A program made the translations under genes and the position numbers. The notes under the pieces were generated by a model. The model was not told the origin of the DNA, made no database searches, and was given only the letters and a program-made list of their open reading frames with translations. From assembly GCF_009735625.1 (NCBI RefSeq), contig NZ_CP046244.1, forward strand, positions 1,550,001 to 1,614,000: a DNA stretch of 64,000 bases, written 5' to 3'. Of this stretch, positions 47,456-60,370 are shown in pieces (position 1 is the stretch's first letter; every line of letters starts with the position of its first letter). This DNA comes from Moorella glycerini (GTDB taxonomy: Bacteria; Bacillota; DSM-521; Neomoorellales; Neomoorellaceae).

Positions 47456-48011
47456 CGGTCATAACGCCATGGCCTCCTGGCGCCGGGTTGCTCCTTTATG
47501 GCGGGTAGCCTGGAATTTTTTTTGGATTGAACTCAGCCGCTTTTTACCCTTTTTGCGCCTGAAAAGCTGGCTTTTACGCCACCTGGTAGGGATGGATGTA
47601 GCGCCGACGGCTGCCATAGGGGTTATGGCCATGCCGGATATCTTAAGGCCGGATCTCATTCATATTGGCCCCGAGAGTATTATTGGTTATAATGTCACTA
47701 TTCTGACCCACGAGTTTTTACCCCGCGCCTACCGCCTGGGGGCAGTGGAAATTGGCGCCTGGGTTCTCATTGGAGCCAATGTCACCATTTTACCAGGAGT
47801 GCGCATTGGCGATGGAGCCATTGTTGGTGCCGGAGCGGTAGTTACCCGGGATGTCCCGGCAGGGACCATGGTCGGCGGCGTCCCGGCGCGGGTGATAGGC
47901 AGGTTGGATGGGGACACCCGGACATGTCGCCCGGGGCCGCCCCTTTCTCTGGAACAGGAAACTGCTCCCTGGAAGGAGATGACCGGTGGGGAGGAAAACA
48001 ATGGGAAATAA
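47427..48011 (+). CDS. Left-handed beta-helix (hexapeptide) acyltransferase
   Basis: 194 residues. Hexapeptide repeats run from about residue 55 to 155, including [34 protein letters not shown], and [20 protein letters not shown], ending with GVPARVIG. The catalytic His is likely in ILTHEF. This is the maltose/colanic acid/serine O-acetyltransferase-like superfamily; acceptor unknown. ATG 47427 lies inside the whiA end, so it is coupled to whiA. The position near yvcK suggests envelope polysaccharide modification, which is inference. It overlaps the next start by 11 bases. Confidence 0.9.
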   Translation: MRRTITYPVNGHNAMASWRRVAPLWRVAWNFFWIELSRFLPFLRLKSWLLRHLVGMDVAPTAAIGVMAMPDILRPDLIHIGPESIIGYNVTILTHEFLPRAYRLGAVEIGAWVLIGANVTILPGVRIGDGAIVGAGAVVTRDVPAGTMVGGVPARVIGRLDGDTRTCRPGPPLSLEQETAPWKEMTGGEENNGK

Positions 48012-48600
48012 CTGGTTAAAACACCTTCTCTGGGAAGCGCCCTACCAGAACTGGTTCCTGGTTACCCTGGCGGTTATCAATCTCCTGGGGTCTATTTATG
48101 GTTACTACTGGTACCGGGAGCAACTGGCCAGTACTCCTTTAATATGGTGGCCCTTTACCCCCGATAGTCCCCTGGCGACAACCCTTTTCGGCCTGGCCCT
48201 GATCCTGGCATTCTACCGCCGGGAAAGCGGCCTGCTGCGGCTGGTGGCAGCAACGGCAGTGATCAAATACGGCCTGTGGGCGATGGTAATCATAAGTGAT
48301 TACTGGCTGGCAGGTGCCCGGGTGACGGTGGTAGAGGCCGGCCTGTGGCTATCCCACCTGGCGATGATGGTCGAAGGCTTCCTCTTCCTGCGGCACTGGC
48401 CGGTCGCTCCCTGGCAGCTAACCCTGGTGGTCCTGTGGTTGGGGTTAAATGACTTCGTTGACTATGGCCTGGGGCTGCACCCCTATCTCTTCAGCCCCGG
48501 CCAGGAAAGCCTGGCCCTGGCAACGGCCGTGGGCTTGAGCCTGGCCTTAACCTTTTACCTGGCCCGGGCAATAAATTGGTCCCGCGGGCAGGAAAAATAG
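48001..48600 (+). CDS. DUF1405 membrane protein
   Basis: 199 residues with about six hydrophobic segments, including [20 protein letters not shown] near the start, [20 protein letters not shown] and [14 protein letters not shown]. The WYREQL and W-P-F-TPDSP stretch is typical of DUF1405, a family known from Bacillus YpjA but of unknown function. ATG 48001 follows GGGGAGG. The preceding gene ends at 48011, so translation is coupled. It is probably co-transcribed with rpoN, which begins 41 bases later. Confidence 0.85.
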   Translation: MGNNWLKHLLWEAPYQNWFLVTLAVINLLGSIYGYYWYREQLASTPLIWWPFTPDSPLATTLFGLALILAFYRRESGLLRLVAATAVIKYGLWAMVIISDYWLAGARVTVVEAGLWLSHLAMMVEGFLFLRHWPVAPWQLTLVVLWLGLNDFVDYGLGLHPYLFSPGQESLALATAVGLSLALTFYLARAINWSRGQEK

Positions 48601-48640
48601 TCAGGAAGGACGAATAGTATAAATTAGGGGGGGGAGAGTC

Positions 48641-50026
48641 ATGCGCGAACGTTTAGGCCTTAACCTGGAACAGGCGCAAAAGTTAATCATGACGCCGGAA
48701 CTGCGCCAGGCCATTGTTGTCCTGCAGCTCTCCACCCTGGAGCTGGCTGAATACGTCCAGCAGGAACTCCAGGAAAACCCGTTACTGGAAGTAAGGGACG
48801 AGGAAGAAGTTGCCGCGGTCGATGAACTGGTAGACGATCATGAGCCCTTCGAAATTGACTGGCAGGAATATTTCCAGGACGGCAGCGATTTGGGTTATGT
48901 CGGCGTTCCCCGGGAGGAACGCCCGGAATGGAATCACCAGAACCTCCTGACCGGCCAGCCTACGCTGCAGGATCATTTACTGCTCCAGTTAAAAATAGCG
49001 GCCTCGACAACCCGCGAGCTGGAGATTGGGACGTTCTTAATCGGCAATTTAGACGCTAACGGTTACCTGAAGATTAGCCTGAAGGAAGCAGCCGCCTGTT
49101 TAAAGGTTTCCCCTGCGGCCGTCTGGCGGGTACTGCAGTTAATCCAGCATTTTGATCCCCCCGGGGTAGGAGCCAGAAACCTTACGGAGTGCCTGCTCCT
49201 CCAGCTGCGCCAGCGGGAAGATGCTCCCCCGGGAACGGAAAAAATTATTCGCCACTTTTTAACCGATGTTGCTGAGGGGCGGCTGACCCGTATTGCCCGG
49301 CGCCTGAACATGAGTCTCCCGGCTGTCCAGGCGGTGGTGGATTATATCCGCACCCTGGACCCCAAGCCGGGTCGCTCCTTTGGCGGCGGCCAGGAGAACC
49401 GCTATATCGTACCCGATGTAATCATTGAGCGGGTGGGTAGGGATTACGTGGTCCTGGTCAATGACCTGGCCATGCCCCGGCTGGGCATTAACCCCCTTTA
49501 CCAGGCCTTAATGCGCCAGGAGGGGATTTGCGACGAGGCAACCCGGCGTTTCATAGAAAGCAAGCTCAATGCCGCGGCCTGGCTTATTCGCAGCCTGGAG
49601 CAGCGCCGGCTGACCCTTTACCGGGTGGTCAACTGCCTGGTGCAAGAGCAGCGGGAATTCCTGGATAAAGGTATAAAATACCTGAAGCCCCTGACCATGC
49701 GCCAGGTGGCCGCATCCTTAGGCATCCATGAATCTACCGTCAGCCGGGCGACGGCCAATAAATATGTCCAGACGCCCCAGGGAGTCTTTGAATTAAAATT
49801 TTTCTTCGCCAGCGGCGTGGAAAAAAAGGGCGGCGCTGCTGCCGCCGAAAGTATCAAAAAAATGATTGCCGAAGCCATCAGCCGGGAAGATGCCGCCAAT
49901 CCCCTGACGGACTTGCAGTTGCAGGAACTGCTGCAGCAGCAGGGGATCAAGATATCCCGGCGGACGGTGGCCAAGTACCGCGACGAGCAGGGCATTCCCG
50001 CCGCTGCCAAAAGAAAACGTTACTAG
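48641..50026 (+). CDS. rpoN: RNA polymerase sigma-54 factor
   Basis: 461 residues. Region I (LNLEQAQKLIMTPELRQAI) is the Gln/Leu-rich activator-responsive part. The core-binding region spans about 115-310. The helix-turn-helix (TMRQVAASLGIHESTVSRA) is followed by the RpoN box SRRTVAKYR near residue 446, which reads the -24 element. Sigma-54 needs AAA+ activators, none of which is in the window. ATG 48641 follows GGGGGGGAG. It stands directly before gap, where many Firmicutes carry the glycolysis repressor gene cggR; that gene is missing here. Confidence 0.96.
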   Translation: MRERLGLNLEQAQKLIMTPELRQAIVVLQLSTLELAEYVQQELQENPLLEVRDEEEVAAVDELVDDHEPFEIDWQEYFQDGSDLGYVGVPREERPEWNHQNLLTGQPTLQDHLLLQLKIAASTTRELEIGTFLIGNLDANGYLKISLKEAAACLKVSPAAVWRVLQLIQHFDPPGVGARNLTECLLLQLRQREDAPPGTEKIIRHFLTDVAEGRLTRIARRLNMSLPAVQAVVDYIRTLDPKPGRSFGGGQENRYIVPDVIIERVGRDYVVLVNDLAMPRLGINPLYQALMRQEGICDEATRRFIESKLNAAAWLIRSLEQRRLTLYRVVNCLVQEQREFLDKGIKYLKPLTMRQVAASLGIHESTVSRATANKYVQTPQGVFELKFFFASGVEKKGGAAAAESIKKMIAEAISREDAANPLTDLQLQELLQQQGIKISRRTVAKYRDEQGIPAAAKRKRY

Positions 50027-50030
50027 GCTG

Positions 50031-50053
50031 GCAGGGGGCCAGGCGCCCCCTGC
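50031..50053 (+). terminator. GC hairpin after rpoN
   Basis: GCAGGGGGC (50031-50039), loop, GCCCCCTGC (50045-50053): a perfect 9-bp stem, but without a T-tract. Downstream, AAAGGAGG (50077-50084) precedes a seven-codon micro-frame only (TTG 50088 to TAG). Confidence 0.5.
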
Positions 50054-50155
50054 AACGGTTAATTCTGTCTATTTGTAAAGGAGGATTTTGGCGATTTGTG
50101 TTGAATAGTGAATGATGGTACAAGCGATATCATTATATTGCCTGTTACTTTATGG

Positions 50156-50161
50156 TATAAT
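50156..50161 (+). promoter_or_regulatory. -10 element of the gap operon promoter
   Basis: TATAAT lies 95 bases before gap; the -35 region is weak, suggesting dependence on an activator. The leader has a GCAGGT (50175-50180) / ACCTGC (50198-50203) hairpin. Confidence 0.5.
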
Positions 50162-50249
50162 AAAATAAAGCATGGCAGGTGGGAAGAACCCGGGTCAACC
50201 TGCGCCAGACAAACAGGGTTACATCTCACATCTTATAAAGGAGGAGTAA

Positions 50250-51263
<1,014 letters not shown>

Positions 51264-51351
51264 AGGGACGGTCGCCGCAAGGCGGCCGTTTCGCATGCCG
51301 GGGCAATAAAGATACTTGCACGAAGCCGATAGTCTTGTTGGCTATTGAAGT

Positions 51352-51497
51352 GATGATGCTGTGTCCCGGAGACGCGAATAGTGGAGCGAAGGTCAAAAGA
51401 ACAGGCGAGGTGAGGCAACCGCTGCCGCCGCCGAGGACGCCTGAGCGTGCCAACCACGGAGCCCGGAGCCTGTACCCGCCGGCTCCGAAGCTGATAG
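51352..51497 (+). repeat. Structured intergenic element, copy 3 (leader of pgk)
   Basis: The 288-base gap between gap and pgk holds no gene. TGTCCC (51362-51367), GAGACGCGAATAGTGGAGCG (51370-51389) and ACAGGCGAGGTGAGGCAACC (51401-51420) align with copies at about 5069 and 12569. CAGGCG (51402-51407) pairs with CGCCTG (51438-51443). GGAGCC and GGCTCC close a further stem near 51458-51485. CGAAGCCGATAG (51321-51332) recurs as CGAAGCTGATAG (51486-51497) on the other side, a possible target duplication or chance. The outer stem of copies 1 and 2 is not evident here. Confidence 0.6.
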
Positions 51498-51551
51498 ATG
51501 GTATCAACATTCATTTTTACCAGAAATCCATTTTTGAAGGAGGCATCACTG

Positions 51552-52733
51552 GTGGCCAAGTTAACCCTGAAGGACCTGGAGCTCAATAATAAACGGGTAC
51601 TGGTGCGGGTCGACTTCAACGTTCCCCTGGAGGCAGGCCGGGTAACCGACAACACCCGCATCCGGGCAGCCCTGCCGACCATCCAGTACCTCATTGACCA
51701 CGACGCCCGGGTAATCCTCATGTCCCACCTGGGGCGCCCCAAGGGCAAAGTCAAGGAAGAGCTGCGCCTGGACCCGGTGGCTAGAGAACTGGAAGGCCTC
51801 CTCGGCCGGCCGGTACATAAGGTCAACGATTGTATTGGCCCCGAAGTGGAGGCCGCGGTAGCGGCTCTAAAACCCGGCGAGGTTCTCCTCCTGGAAAACC
51901 TGCGCTTTTACCCGGAAGAAGAGAAAAACGACCCCGAATTTGCCAGGAAGCTGGCCTCCCTGGCCGACCTTTACGTCAACGACGCCTTCGGCGCCGCCCA
52001 CCGCGCCCATGCTTCCACCGAAGGCGTGGCCCACTACCTGCCGGCGGCGGCCGGGTTCCTGCTGCAGAAGGAAATCGAAACCCTGGGCAAGGCCCTGGCC
52101 GACCCGGAACGCCCCTTTGTAGCCATTATCGGCGGGGCCAAGGTATCCGACAAAATCAGCGTTATCCGTAACCTCCTCACCAAGGTGGATACCCTGATTA
52201 TCGGCGGCGGTATGGCCAATACCTTTTTGCGGGCTAAAGGTTATGCCATGGGCAAGTCCCTGGTGGAAGAGGACCAGGTCCCCCTGGCCAGGGAGCTTAT
52301 GGCAACGGCAGAGCAGCAGGGGGTAAAGCTGCTGCTGCCCCGGGACCTGGTGGTGGCCCAGGAGTTCAAGGCCGATGCCCCCCACCAGGTAGTGGCTACC
52401 AGCGCTGTCCCCGACGGTTGGATGGCCCTGGACATCGGCCCCGAAACGGCGCGGGAGTTTGCCAGTGCTTTGACCGGCGCCCGGACCGTTGTCTGGAACG
52501 GGCCCATGGGCGTCTTTGAAATGGATCCCTTTGCCCGCGGCACCGAGGCTGTGGCCCGGGCTGTGGCGGCCGTGGACGGCATGACCATCGTCGGCGGCGG
52601 GGATTCCGTGGCGGCTGTGGAAAAGATGGGTGTGGCAGAGAAAATAGGGCATATCTCCACCGGCGGTGGCGCATCCCTGGAGTTCCTGGAAGGCAAGGCC
52701 CTCCCCGGGGTAGTAGCCCTGACGGAAAAATAG
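51552..52733 (+). CDS. pgk: Phosphoglycerate kinase
   Basis: 393 residues, full length. The N-terminal domain binds 3-phosphoglycerate through VRVDFNVPL and SHLGRPKG. The C-terminal domain binds nucleotide through [17 protein letters not shown] and GGGDSVAAV. It makes ATP from 1,3-bisphosphoglycerate, or consumes ATP in gluconeogenesis. GTG 51552 is chosen because GAAGGAGG ends about nine bases before it and it gives the family start [10 protein letters not shown]; the longer frame from 51498 crosses the SD. tpiA follows after 19 bases. Confidence 0.97.
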   Translation: MAKLTLKDLELNNKRVLVRVDFNVPLEAGRVTDNTRIRAALPTIQYLIDHDARVILMSHLGRPKGKVKEELRLDPVARELEGLLGRPVHKVNDCIGPEVEAAVAALKPGEVLLLENLRFYPEEEKNDPEFARKLASLADLYVNDAFGAAHRAHASTEGVAHYLPAAAGFLLQKEIETLGKALADPERPFVAIIGGAKVSDKISVIRNLLTKVDTLIIGGGMANTFLRAKGYAMGKSLVEEDQVPLARELMATAEQQGVKLLLPRDLVVAQEFKADAPHQVVATSAVPDGWMALDIGPETAREFASALTGARTVVWNGPMGVFEMDPFARGTEAVARAVAAVDGMTIVGGGDSVAAVEKMGVAEKIGHISTGGGASLEFLEGKALPGVVALTEK

Positions 52734-52752
52734 GGCGAGGGGAGGGATTAGC

Positions 52753-53505
52753 TTGCGCCGACCGGTTATTGCCGGCAACTGGAAGATGCATAATACTACC
52801 GAAAAAGCCAGGGAGCTGGTTACCCTGTTAAGGCCCCTGGTAGGCACCACCGGCGTGGAAGTAGTCGTCTGCCCGCCCTTCACGGCCATAGCGGCAACGG
52901 TCAATGCTGCTGCCGGTTCCAATATCTCGGTAGGCGCCCAGGACCTTTTCTGGGAAGACTGGGGTGCCTATACCGGTGAAGTGTCCGGCCCCATGCTGAA
53001 GGATCTGGGTTGCCGTTATGTCATTATAGGCCATTCCGAGCGCCGCCAGTACTTTGGCGAGACCGATGCCACCGTCAATAAAAAGCTCCATGCTGCCCTG
53101 CGCCACGAGCTGGTCCCCATCGTCTGCGTCGGCGAAACCCTGGCCGAAAGGGAAGCCGGAAAGACCCTGGACGTGGTCCGCCGCCAGGTGCAGGAGGGTT
53201 TGCAGGGGCTGGTACCAGGCCAGGTGGAAACCCTGGTGGTGGCCTATGAACCCGTCTGGGCCATTGGCACCGGCCGGACGGCTACGGCAGCCGACGCCCA
53301 GGAGGTCATCGCCTTTATCCGGGAGACGTTACGGGCCATGTATGGCGAAGAGGCGCAGGCCACCCGCATCCAGTACGGCGGCAGCGTCAAGCCGGAAAAT
53401 ATTGCCGAGCTCATGGCCCAGCCGGATATTGACGGCGCCCTGGTAGGGGGCGCCAGCCTGGATGCCATTTCCTTTGCGGCCATTGTCAACTATAAAGAAC
53501 ACTAG
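52753..53505 (+). CDS. tpiA: Triosephosphate isomerase
   Basis: 250 residues. The N-terminal GNWKMHNT holds the active-site Asn and Lys. The electrophilic His is in IGHSERR, and the catalytic Glu lies in VAYEPVWAIGTG, followed by the phosphate-gripping YGGSVKPEN and GALVGGASL. It interconverts dihydroxyacetone phosphate and glyceraldehyde-3-phosphate. TTG 52753 follows GGGGAGGG and gives RRPVIAGNWK; no ATG suits. It is tightly linked to pgk and gpmI. Confidence 0.97.
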   Translation: MRRPVIAGNWKMHNTTEKARELVTLLRPLVGTTGVEVVVCPPFTAIAATVNAAAGSNISVGAQDLFWEDWGAYTGEVSGPMLKDLGCRYVIIGHSERRQYFGETDATVNKKLHAALRHELVPIVCVGETLAEREAGKTLDVVRRQVQEGLQGLVPGQVETLVVAYEPVWAIGTGRTATAADAQEVIAFIRETLRAMYGEEAQATRIQYGGSVKPENIAELMAQPDIDGALVGGASLDAISFAAIVNYKEH

Positions 53506-53590
53506 GTGAAAGGGGGGAGTTGCCGGGCGGTGCTGAAGCAGCGTTCACCCGGTGGCCTTCCCCAATAACAAGGGAACGGGAGAAATCATC

Positions 53591-56439
<2,849 letters not shown>

Positions 56440-56456
56440 CATCCTTTAGGAAAAAG

Positions 56457-56489
56457 AAACCCCGGCGTGGTAAACCATGGCCGGGGTTT
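56457..56489. terminator. Terminator between eno and corA
   Basis: AAACCCCGGC (56457-56466) pairs with GCCGGGGTTT (56480-56489). A-rich before and T/A-rich after, it can serve the convergent corA gene as well. Confidence 0.85.
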
Positions 56490-56498
56490 AATATATCC

Positions 56499-57449
56499 TC
56501 AGAACCATCCCTTACGCCGGAAGAAAAACAGCATCACCGCCGCCAGCAGGGCCATGACCCCTAGCACGGTAAAATAGCCGTAGCGCCATTCCAGCTCCGG
56601 CATGTAGCGGAAATTCATGCCGTAGATACCGGCGATGAGGGTTAAAGGCATCATTATCGTAGTAATTACCGTCAAGACCTTCATGATTTCATTGAGGCGG
56701 TTGGAGGTCAGGGAAAGGTAGATTTCCAGGGTGGAGCTGGCCAGGTCATGGAAGGTTTCCACCTGGTCGATCAGGCGCAGCATTTCGTTGTAGATATCCA
56801 GGAAAAAGACCCGGTTTTCCGGTTTTACCAGCTTGAACTCGGGATAGGCCAGGAGGTTGATTATATCCCGCTGGGCGCCAAGAATTTTGCGCAGTTTAAT
56901 GGCCTGGCGCCTTAAGGTGAAGACTTGATTGAGAATCTGCCGGGTGGGCCGGCGGAAGACTTCCTCTTCCAGGTATTCGATTTTACCTTCGGTACGGTCA
57001 AAAAAGGTAAAAAAGGTTTCCGTCAGGGGTTCGAGCAGGCTGTAAAGGATAAAGTCGACGCCCTTCTGGAAAAGCTGCGGGTCCTGGCGGTACTGGTGCC
57101 AGAGTTTGGTTACGAACTCCAGTTCTTCCTGGTGGACGGTAACGATAAACTTGGGACCCAGGAAGACATTGAGAGCTGTGGTCAGGGAACGCTGGTAGGC
57201 CTTCACACAGCGCAGGGTGAGGAAGGCATATTCATCATACTGGGCCATCCCGGGCCGGTAGTGGGGGTGACGGCAGTCTTCTACGGCCAGGGGGTGAAAA
57301 TGGAAGAGGTCCGTCAAGAGGTCCAGTTCCGCCGGGGCCGGCTGTACCAGGTCCAGCCAGGTAAACTCCTCGCTCTGGCGGGGCTGGAATCCTGGGGGCA
57401 GATTTTCCTTGAGTCCCTGTTGCTGGTGAAAAATTAAGAGGCGCTGCAT
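56499..57449 (-). CDS. corA: CorA-family magnesium transporter
   Basis: 316 residues. The soluble N-terminal funnel domain (about 1-250) is rich in charged helices. Two C-terminal membrane spans follow: one contains TTIMMPLTLIAGIYGMN with the signature GMN selectivity loop, followed by FRYMPEL, and the other is GYFTVLGVMALLAAVMLFFF. The C-terminus ends in the usual basic RRKGW. It forms a pentameric Mg2+ (or Co2+/Ni2+) channel. ATG 57449 is chosen because AGGTGAT lies four to five bases upstream; a GTG at 57458 is inside that SD. It is convergent to eno. Confidence 0.95.
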   Translation of the reverse strand: MQRLLIFHQQQGLKENLPPGFQPRQSEEFTWLDLVQPAPAELDLLTDLFHFHPLAVEDCRHPHYRPGMAQYDEYAFLTLRCVKAYQRSLTTALNVFLGPKFIVTVHQEELEFVTKLWHQYRQDPQLFQKGVDFILYSLLEPLTETFFTFFDRTEGKIEYLEEEVFRRPTRQILNQVFTLRRQAIKLRKILGAQRDIINLLAYPEFKLVKPENRVFFLDIYNEMLRLIDQVETFHDLASSTLEIYLSLTSNRLNEIMKVLTVITTIMMPLTLIAGIYGMNFRYMPELEWRYGYFTVLGVMALLAAVMLFFFRRKGWF

Positions 57450-57548
57450 GCAAATCACCTGGAATCAGTTTTTCTTTAGTTTACCACAGGAGCGGCTGTC
57501 AAGTACCGGCTTATGACAATATTGTTCCGGTGGGAGAAGGGTGTTAAA

Positions 57549-57740
57549 ATGGTAGATGGCATTCACTACCTGGCGGCCGCTATCTTCGGTTCGGGAGTAT
57601 CATCCTGGAGTAAAGATTTATTCCGTTCTATGCTCGGCTATACGGCTCCCGGCCTTACTGCTTGGGCTAAAATAGCCCTGGCAGGAGGGATTATTTACTT
57701 ATTATGGGCGGAAATTGAGGCATGGCGGCCAAAAAAGTAG
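57549..57740 (+). CDS. Small membrane protein of unknown function
   Basis: 63 residues. One clear membrane span near the C-terminus (AWAKIALAGGIIYLLWAEIEAW) and a weaker hydrophobic N-terminal stretch (HYLAAAIFGSGVSSW); the tail RPKK is basic, suggesting a cytoplasmic C-terminus. No family recognised. ATG 57549 follows GGGAGAAGGG. It sits 32 bases before the DUF72 gene and is probably co-transcribed with it. Confidence 0.65.
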   Translation: MVDGIHYLAAAIFGSGVSSWSKDLFRSMLGYTAPGLTAWAKIALAGGIIYLLWAEIEAWRPKK

Positions 57741-57771
57741 CGGCATACCAGCAGAAGGATGAAAATACAGC

Positions 57772-58626
57772 ATGACGGGCTTCAATGCGGACCTGGCTTC
57801 AGCCAGTTCCAACAAGTCTCCGGTCGCCAACTTCCGGCCTCCGACTTCCGCAATATATATCGGCACCTCTGGTTACAGCTACCGCGACTGGCTGGGCTAC
57901 TTTTACCCGCCGGGGCTGGCGGCAAAAGATATGCTGCCCTATTACTCCCGGGAATTTAACTTTACCGAGGTTAATTCCTCCTATTATGCCCTGCCGCGGC
58001 CCCAGAACCTGGAGCAAATGGCCCGCAAGGTGCCGGACGGGTTTATTTTTGCCGTGAAAGCCTACCGTACCCTGACCCATGAGCGGGGTGATAGCCTGGC
58101 CAGCGACAGCCGGCAGTTACGCCAGGCTCTCCAGCCCCTGGTGGACCGGGGCCAGCTGGGGGCTGTCCTGCTCCAGTTCCCCTTTTCTTTCCGCAATAAC
58201 CAGGCCAACCGCGAGCATTTAACCAGGCTGAAAGAACTTTTACCCGACGTCCCCCTGGTGGTGGAATTTCGCCACAACAGCTGGGTGAATGACGCCATCT
58301 GGGATTTCTTACAGCATCACGAACTGGCCTATACCTGTGTCGATGAGCCAGCCCTGCCGGGACTGGTGGGGCCGGTGGTCCGCTGTACGGCGGCAGTGGC
58401 CTACGTCCGTTTTCACGGCCGTAACGCGGCAAAGTGGTGGCAGCATAAGGAAGCTTATGAGCGCTATGACTACCTTTATACCCCGGCAGAGCTAAAAGAA
58501 TGGCTGCCGGGCATCGCTTACCTGGCTGGCCAGGCGCGCCAGGTCTTTGTGGCCTTTAACAACCATTACCACTCCCAGGCAGTAACCAACGCCCGGATGC
58601 TGAAGGACCTGCTGGCCGGGGTTTAA
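57772..58626 (+). CDS. DUF72 family protein
   Basis: 284 residues. A TIM-barrel-like family (YecE). Conserved features are IYIGTSGYSYRDW, NFTEVNSSYYALP, FAVKAYRTLTH, LLQFPFSF, VEFRHNSW and AYVRFHGRN. Its biochemical role is not established. The N-terminal 25 residues (GFNADLASASSNKSPVANF) are extra relative to the usual start. ATG 57772 is used, with AGAAGGATG 14 bases upstream. Its stop overlaps that of the convergent MBL-fold gene by four bases. Confidence 0.92.
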   Translation: MTGFNADLASASSNKSPVANFRPPTSAIYIGTSGYSYRDWLGYFYPPGLAAKDMLPYYSREFNFTEVNSSYYALPRPQNLEQMARKVPDGFIFAVKAYRTLTHERGDSLASDSRQLRQALQPLVDRGQLGAVLLQFPFSFRNNQANREHLTRLKELLPDVPLVVEFRHNSWVNDAIWDFLQHHELAYTCVDEPALPGLVGPVVRCTAAVAYVRFHGRNAAKWWQHKEAYERYDYLYTPAELKEWLPGIAYLAGQARQVFVAFNNHYHSQAVTNARMLKDLLAGV

Positions 58627-59516
58627 TGGTTGTAAAAATAAAGCCTCCCGCTTTCCAGGGCGCAGGCAACCCGGCCCTGGTCCTTCAAGTAGCTTAGAAA
58701 GGCCGACAGGCTGGCCAGGTTAAGGAAATACTGGGGAATGTCCATAGGGAGATTCTCCTGGATGGCCAGCTCTGCCAGGAGGTCTTCCCGGGTCAGGGGC
58801 CGGGTCAGGAGTTCGGTAATCCTGTCCAGGCAGGCATTAATCTGCCGGCGATTGCTGGCCAGGACGGGGGCCGGGTCAGCAATAACTTCCGGGCTGTGGG
58901 CCGGCAGTAAATACTTGATCTCCAGGCCGGCCAGGGCTTCCAGGGTTGCCAGTTGAGCTTTAATGTCCTGCAGGAAGGGTAAAGGGTATTTGGCCAGGAT
59001 AGCCGGGTGAAAGACGGCATCGCCACTAAAAAGGACACCATCGGGGGTCAGGAAAGCCAGGTGCCCGGCGGCATGCCCCGGAGTGGCGATGGCCTGGATA
59101 CGCTGGTCCAGGAGCTTCAAAGGTCCAGGGCTGATGGTACTGTCTACTCCTACCGGCCGGGCAAAAAGAAGAGGGATTTTTATTTCCGCAAAAGGGAGGG
59201 CACCGTACAGGGCCTTTACCCCCAGCAGGTTATCTTCCATAAATATTTTTTCCCCCGCTGATGCCAGGATCTCCAGGCCGGGGTAAAATTCCTTTAATAA
59301 ACGGTGGGCACCGAAATGGTCGGCGTGGCCATGGGTGGTCAGGAGGTATTTGGGTTTGAGGCCGCTGGCGGCCAGGACGTCCTTGATCTTATGGGCGATG
59401 GTATTGTTGATTCCCGAATCGATCAGCAGGCAGTAACCGCTTTTAGTAGTATAGACGCCTGCATTGGTGGCGCCGGGAATATAGCAGGTATGGCCATGAA
59501 TTTTTACCAGTCCCAC
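58623..59516 (-). CDS. MBL-fold metallo-hydrolase
   Basis: 297 residues. The zinc motif HxHxDH is seen as THGHADHFG (about 61-69). Further metal ligands lie in TPGHAAGH and FSGDAVFH, and LLPAHSPEV follows. The C-terminal 90 residues are helical, as in the glyoxalase II or CzcB-like subgroup of hydrolases. The substrate cannot be deduced. GTG 59516 follows GAAAGGAAAAAT. It is preceded on the same strand by a Cys-rich small gene that has its own terminator. Confidence 0.9.
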   Translation of the reverse strand: MGLVKIHGHTCYIPGATNAGVYTTKSGYCLLIDSGINNTIAHKIKDVLAASGLKPKYLLTTHGHADHFGAHRLLKEFYPGLEILASAGEKIFMEDNLLGVKALYGALPFAEIKIPLLFARPVGVDSTISPGPLKLLDQRIQAIATPGHAAGHLAFLTPDGVLFSGDAVFHPAILAKYPLPFLQDIKAQLATLEALAGLEIKYLLPAHSPEVIADPAPVLASNRRQINACLDRITELLTRPLTREDLLAELAIQENLPMDIPQYFLNLASLSAFLSYLKDQGRVACALESGRLYFYNH

Positions 59517-59604
59517 CAGGTTATTTTTCCTTTCTAAATGGTAATAGCCATTTTATCCTGATTTTATCATATTTACATTCAGGGGTGGAACTACCTGAAG
59601 GGCA

Positions 59605-59627
59605 TAAAAAAAGTGCCACCCGGGCAC
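59605..59627 (-). terminator. Minus-strand terminator of the Cys-rich gene
   Basis: On the minus strand GTGCC (59627-59623), loop CGGGT, GGCAC, then seven T. It overlaps the end of the gene. Confidence 0.8.
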
Positions 59628-59836
59628 TAATCGTTAATCGATACAAAGTCTTTACAATAGCCATCCCCGTTACGGGGCGGGTAAATACGGCCACAGTAGT
59701 GGTTGTTCAAGCAATATACGCATTCTGTCATTTCGCAGGGGGTAATATTAGCGCTGGTTGCGGGGAGCGTGGCCATAACCTTTTGTCCCTCGGGGAAAGC
59801 CTCTTTACTGGTATTACCATAAATCTCCTGGAGCAT
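59627..59836 (-). CDS. Small cysteine-rich protein
   Basis: 69 residues with five cysteines in the C-terminal half: CEMTECVYCLNNHYC followed by GYCKDF. The spacing C-x5-C-x2-C-x5-C plus a late Cys is that of a metal- or cluster-binding knuckle; no named family is recalled. ATG 59836 has an excellent SD (GGGGAGG) seven bases upstream. A second ATG (59776) would give a 49-residue form that still holds all the cysteines. A factor-independent terminator overlaps its stop, so it is a real single-gene unit. Confidence 0.7.
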   Translation of the reverse strand: MLQEIYGNTSKEAFPEGQKVMATLPATSANITPCEMTECVYCLNNHYCGRIYPPRNGDGYCKDFVSIND

Positions 59837-59985
59837 AACCCATCCTCCCCTCCTGGTGCTAAGGATATTGTATCATGTATACACTAAATCCCAAAATGCT
59901 TTCTAAGCCTGTTTTACCATGATTTGTCGGGTTTGCCGGCGCGGAGGTTGATGTTTTACTCTCGCAGGAAGATTTATGTTTTTCC

Positions 59986-60015
59986 TTGCTTAACCGGGTA
60001 TTTATTTGTTAAAAT
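59986..60015 (+). promoter_or_regulatory. Promoter of secG
   Basis: TTGCTT (59986-59991), an 18-base spacer and TAAAAT (60010-60015), about 38 bases before the start codon. Form like the secA promoter. Confidence 0.6.
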
Positions 60016-60052
60016 TATGGCGTCACGGCAGCGCAGCAGGGAGGTGAAGGTT

Positions 60053-60277
60053 TTGCTGCATACCATTATCCTGGTTCTTGATATGCTGGTAGCCCTGGGA
60101 CTGATAGCCACAGTCCTTTTACAGTCCGGTCGCAGTGCCGGTATGTCCGGTGCCATTGCCGGCGGCGCGGAAGCCATCTTTGGCAAGAAGAAGGGCCTTG
60201 ATGAATTTCTCAGCAAGGTGTCAGCAGTCCTGGCCGGTTTGTTCCTGTTGCTGACTTTACTCCTCTCGGTTATTTGA
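60053..60277 (+). CDS. secG: Protein-export membrane protein SecG
   Basis: 74 residues with two membrane spans (ILVLDMLVALGLIATVLLQS and VSAVLAGLFLLLTLLLSV). The loop between them has SGRSAGMSGAIAGGAEAIFG, the family signature. SecG stimulates SecA-driven translocation through SecYE. TTG 60053 is chosen because GGGAGGTGA ends just before it; a longer reading from 59924 crosses the promoter. Location upstream of rnr and smpB is the conserved Firmicute arrangement. Confidence 0.95.
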   Translation: MLHTIILVLDMLVALGLIATVLLQSGRSAGMSGAIAGGAEAIFGKKKGLDEFLSKVSAVLAGLFLLLTLLLSVI

Positions 60278-60328
60278 GCCGGCAAAATTTTTACCATTGT
60301 ACATTTTTAGGGTGAAGGCGATATTATG

Positions 60329-60352
60329 TGGGCGGTGGCGCCCAATTTTTTT
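60329..60352 (+). terminator. Terminator after secG
   Basis: TGGGCG, loop GTGG, CGCCCA, then ATTTTTTTC. It ends just before the SD of the HD gene, so it may partly attenuate that gene. Confidence 0.75.
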
Positions 60353-60370
60353 CATGGAGGTTGATTTTGA

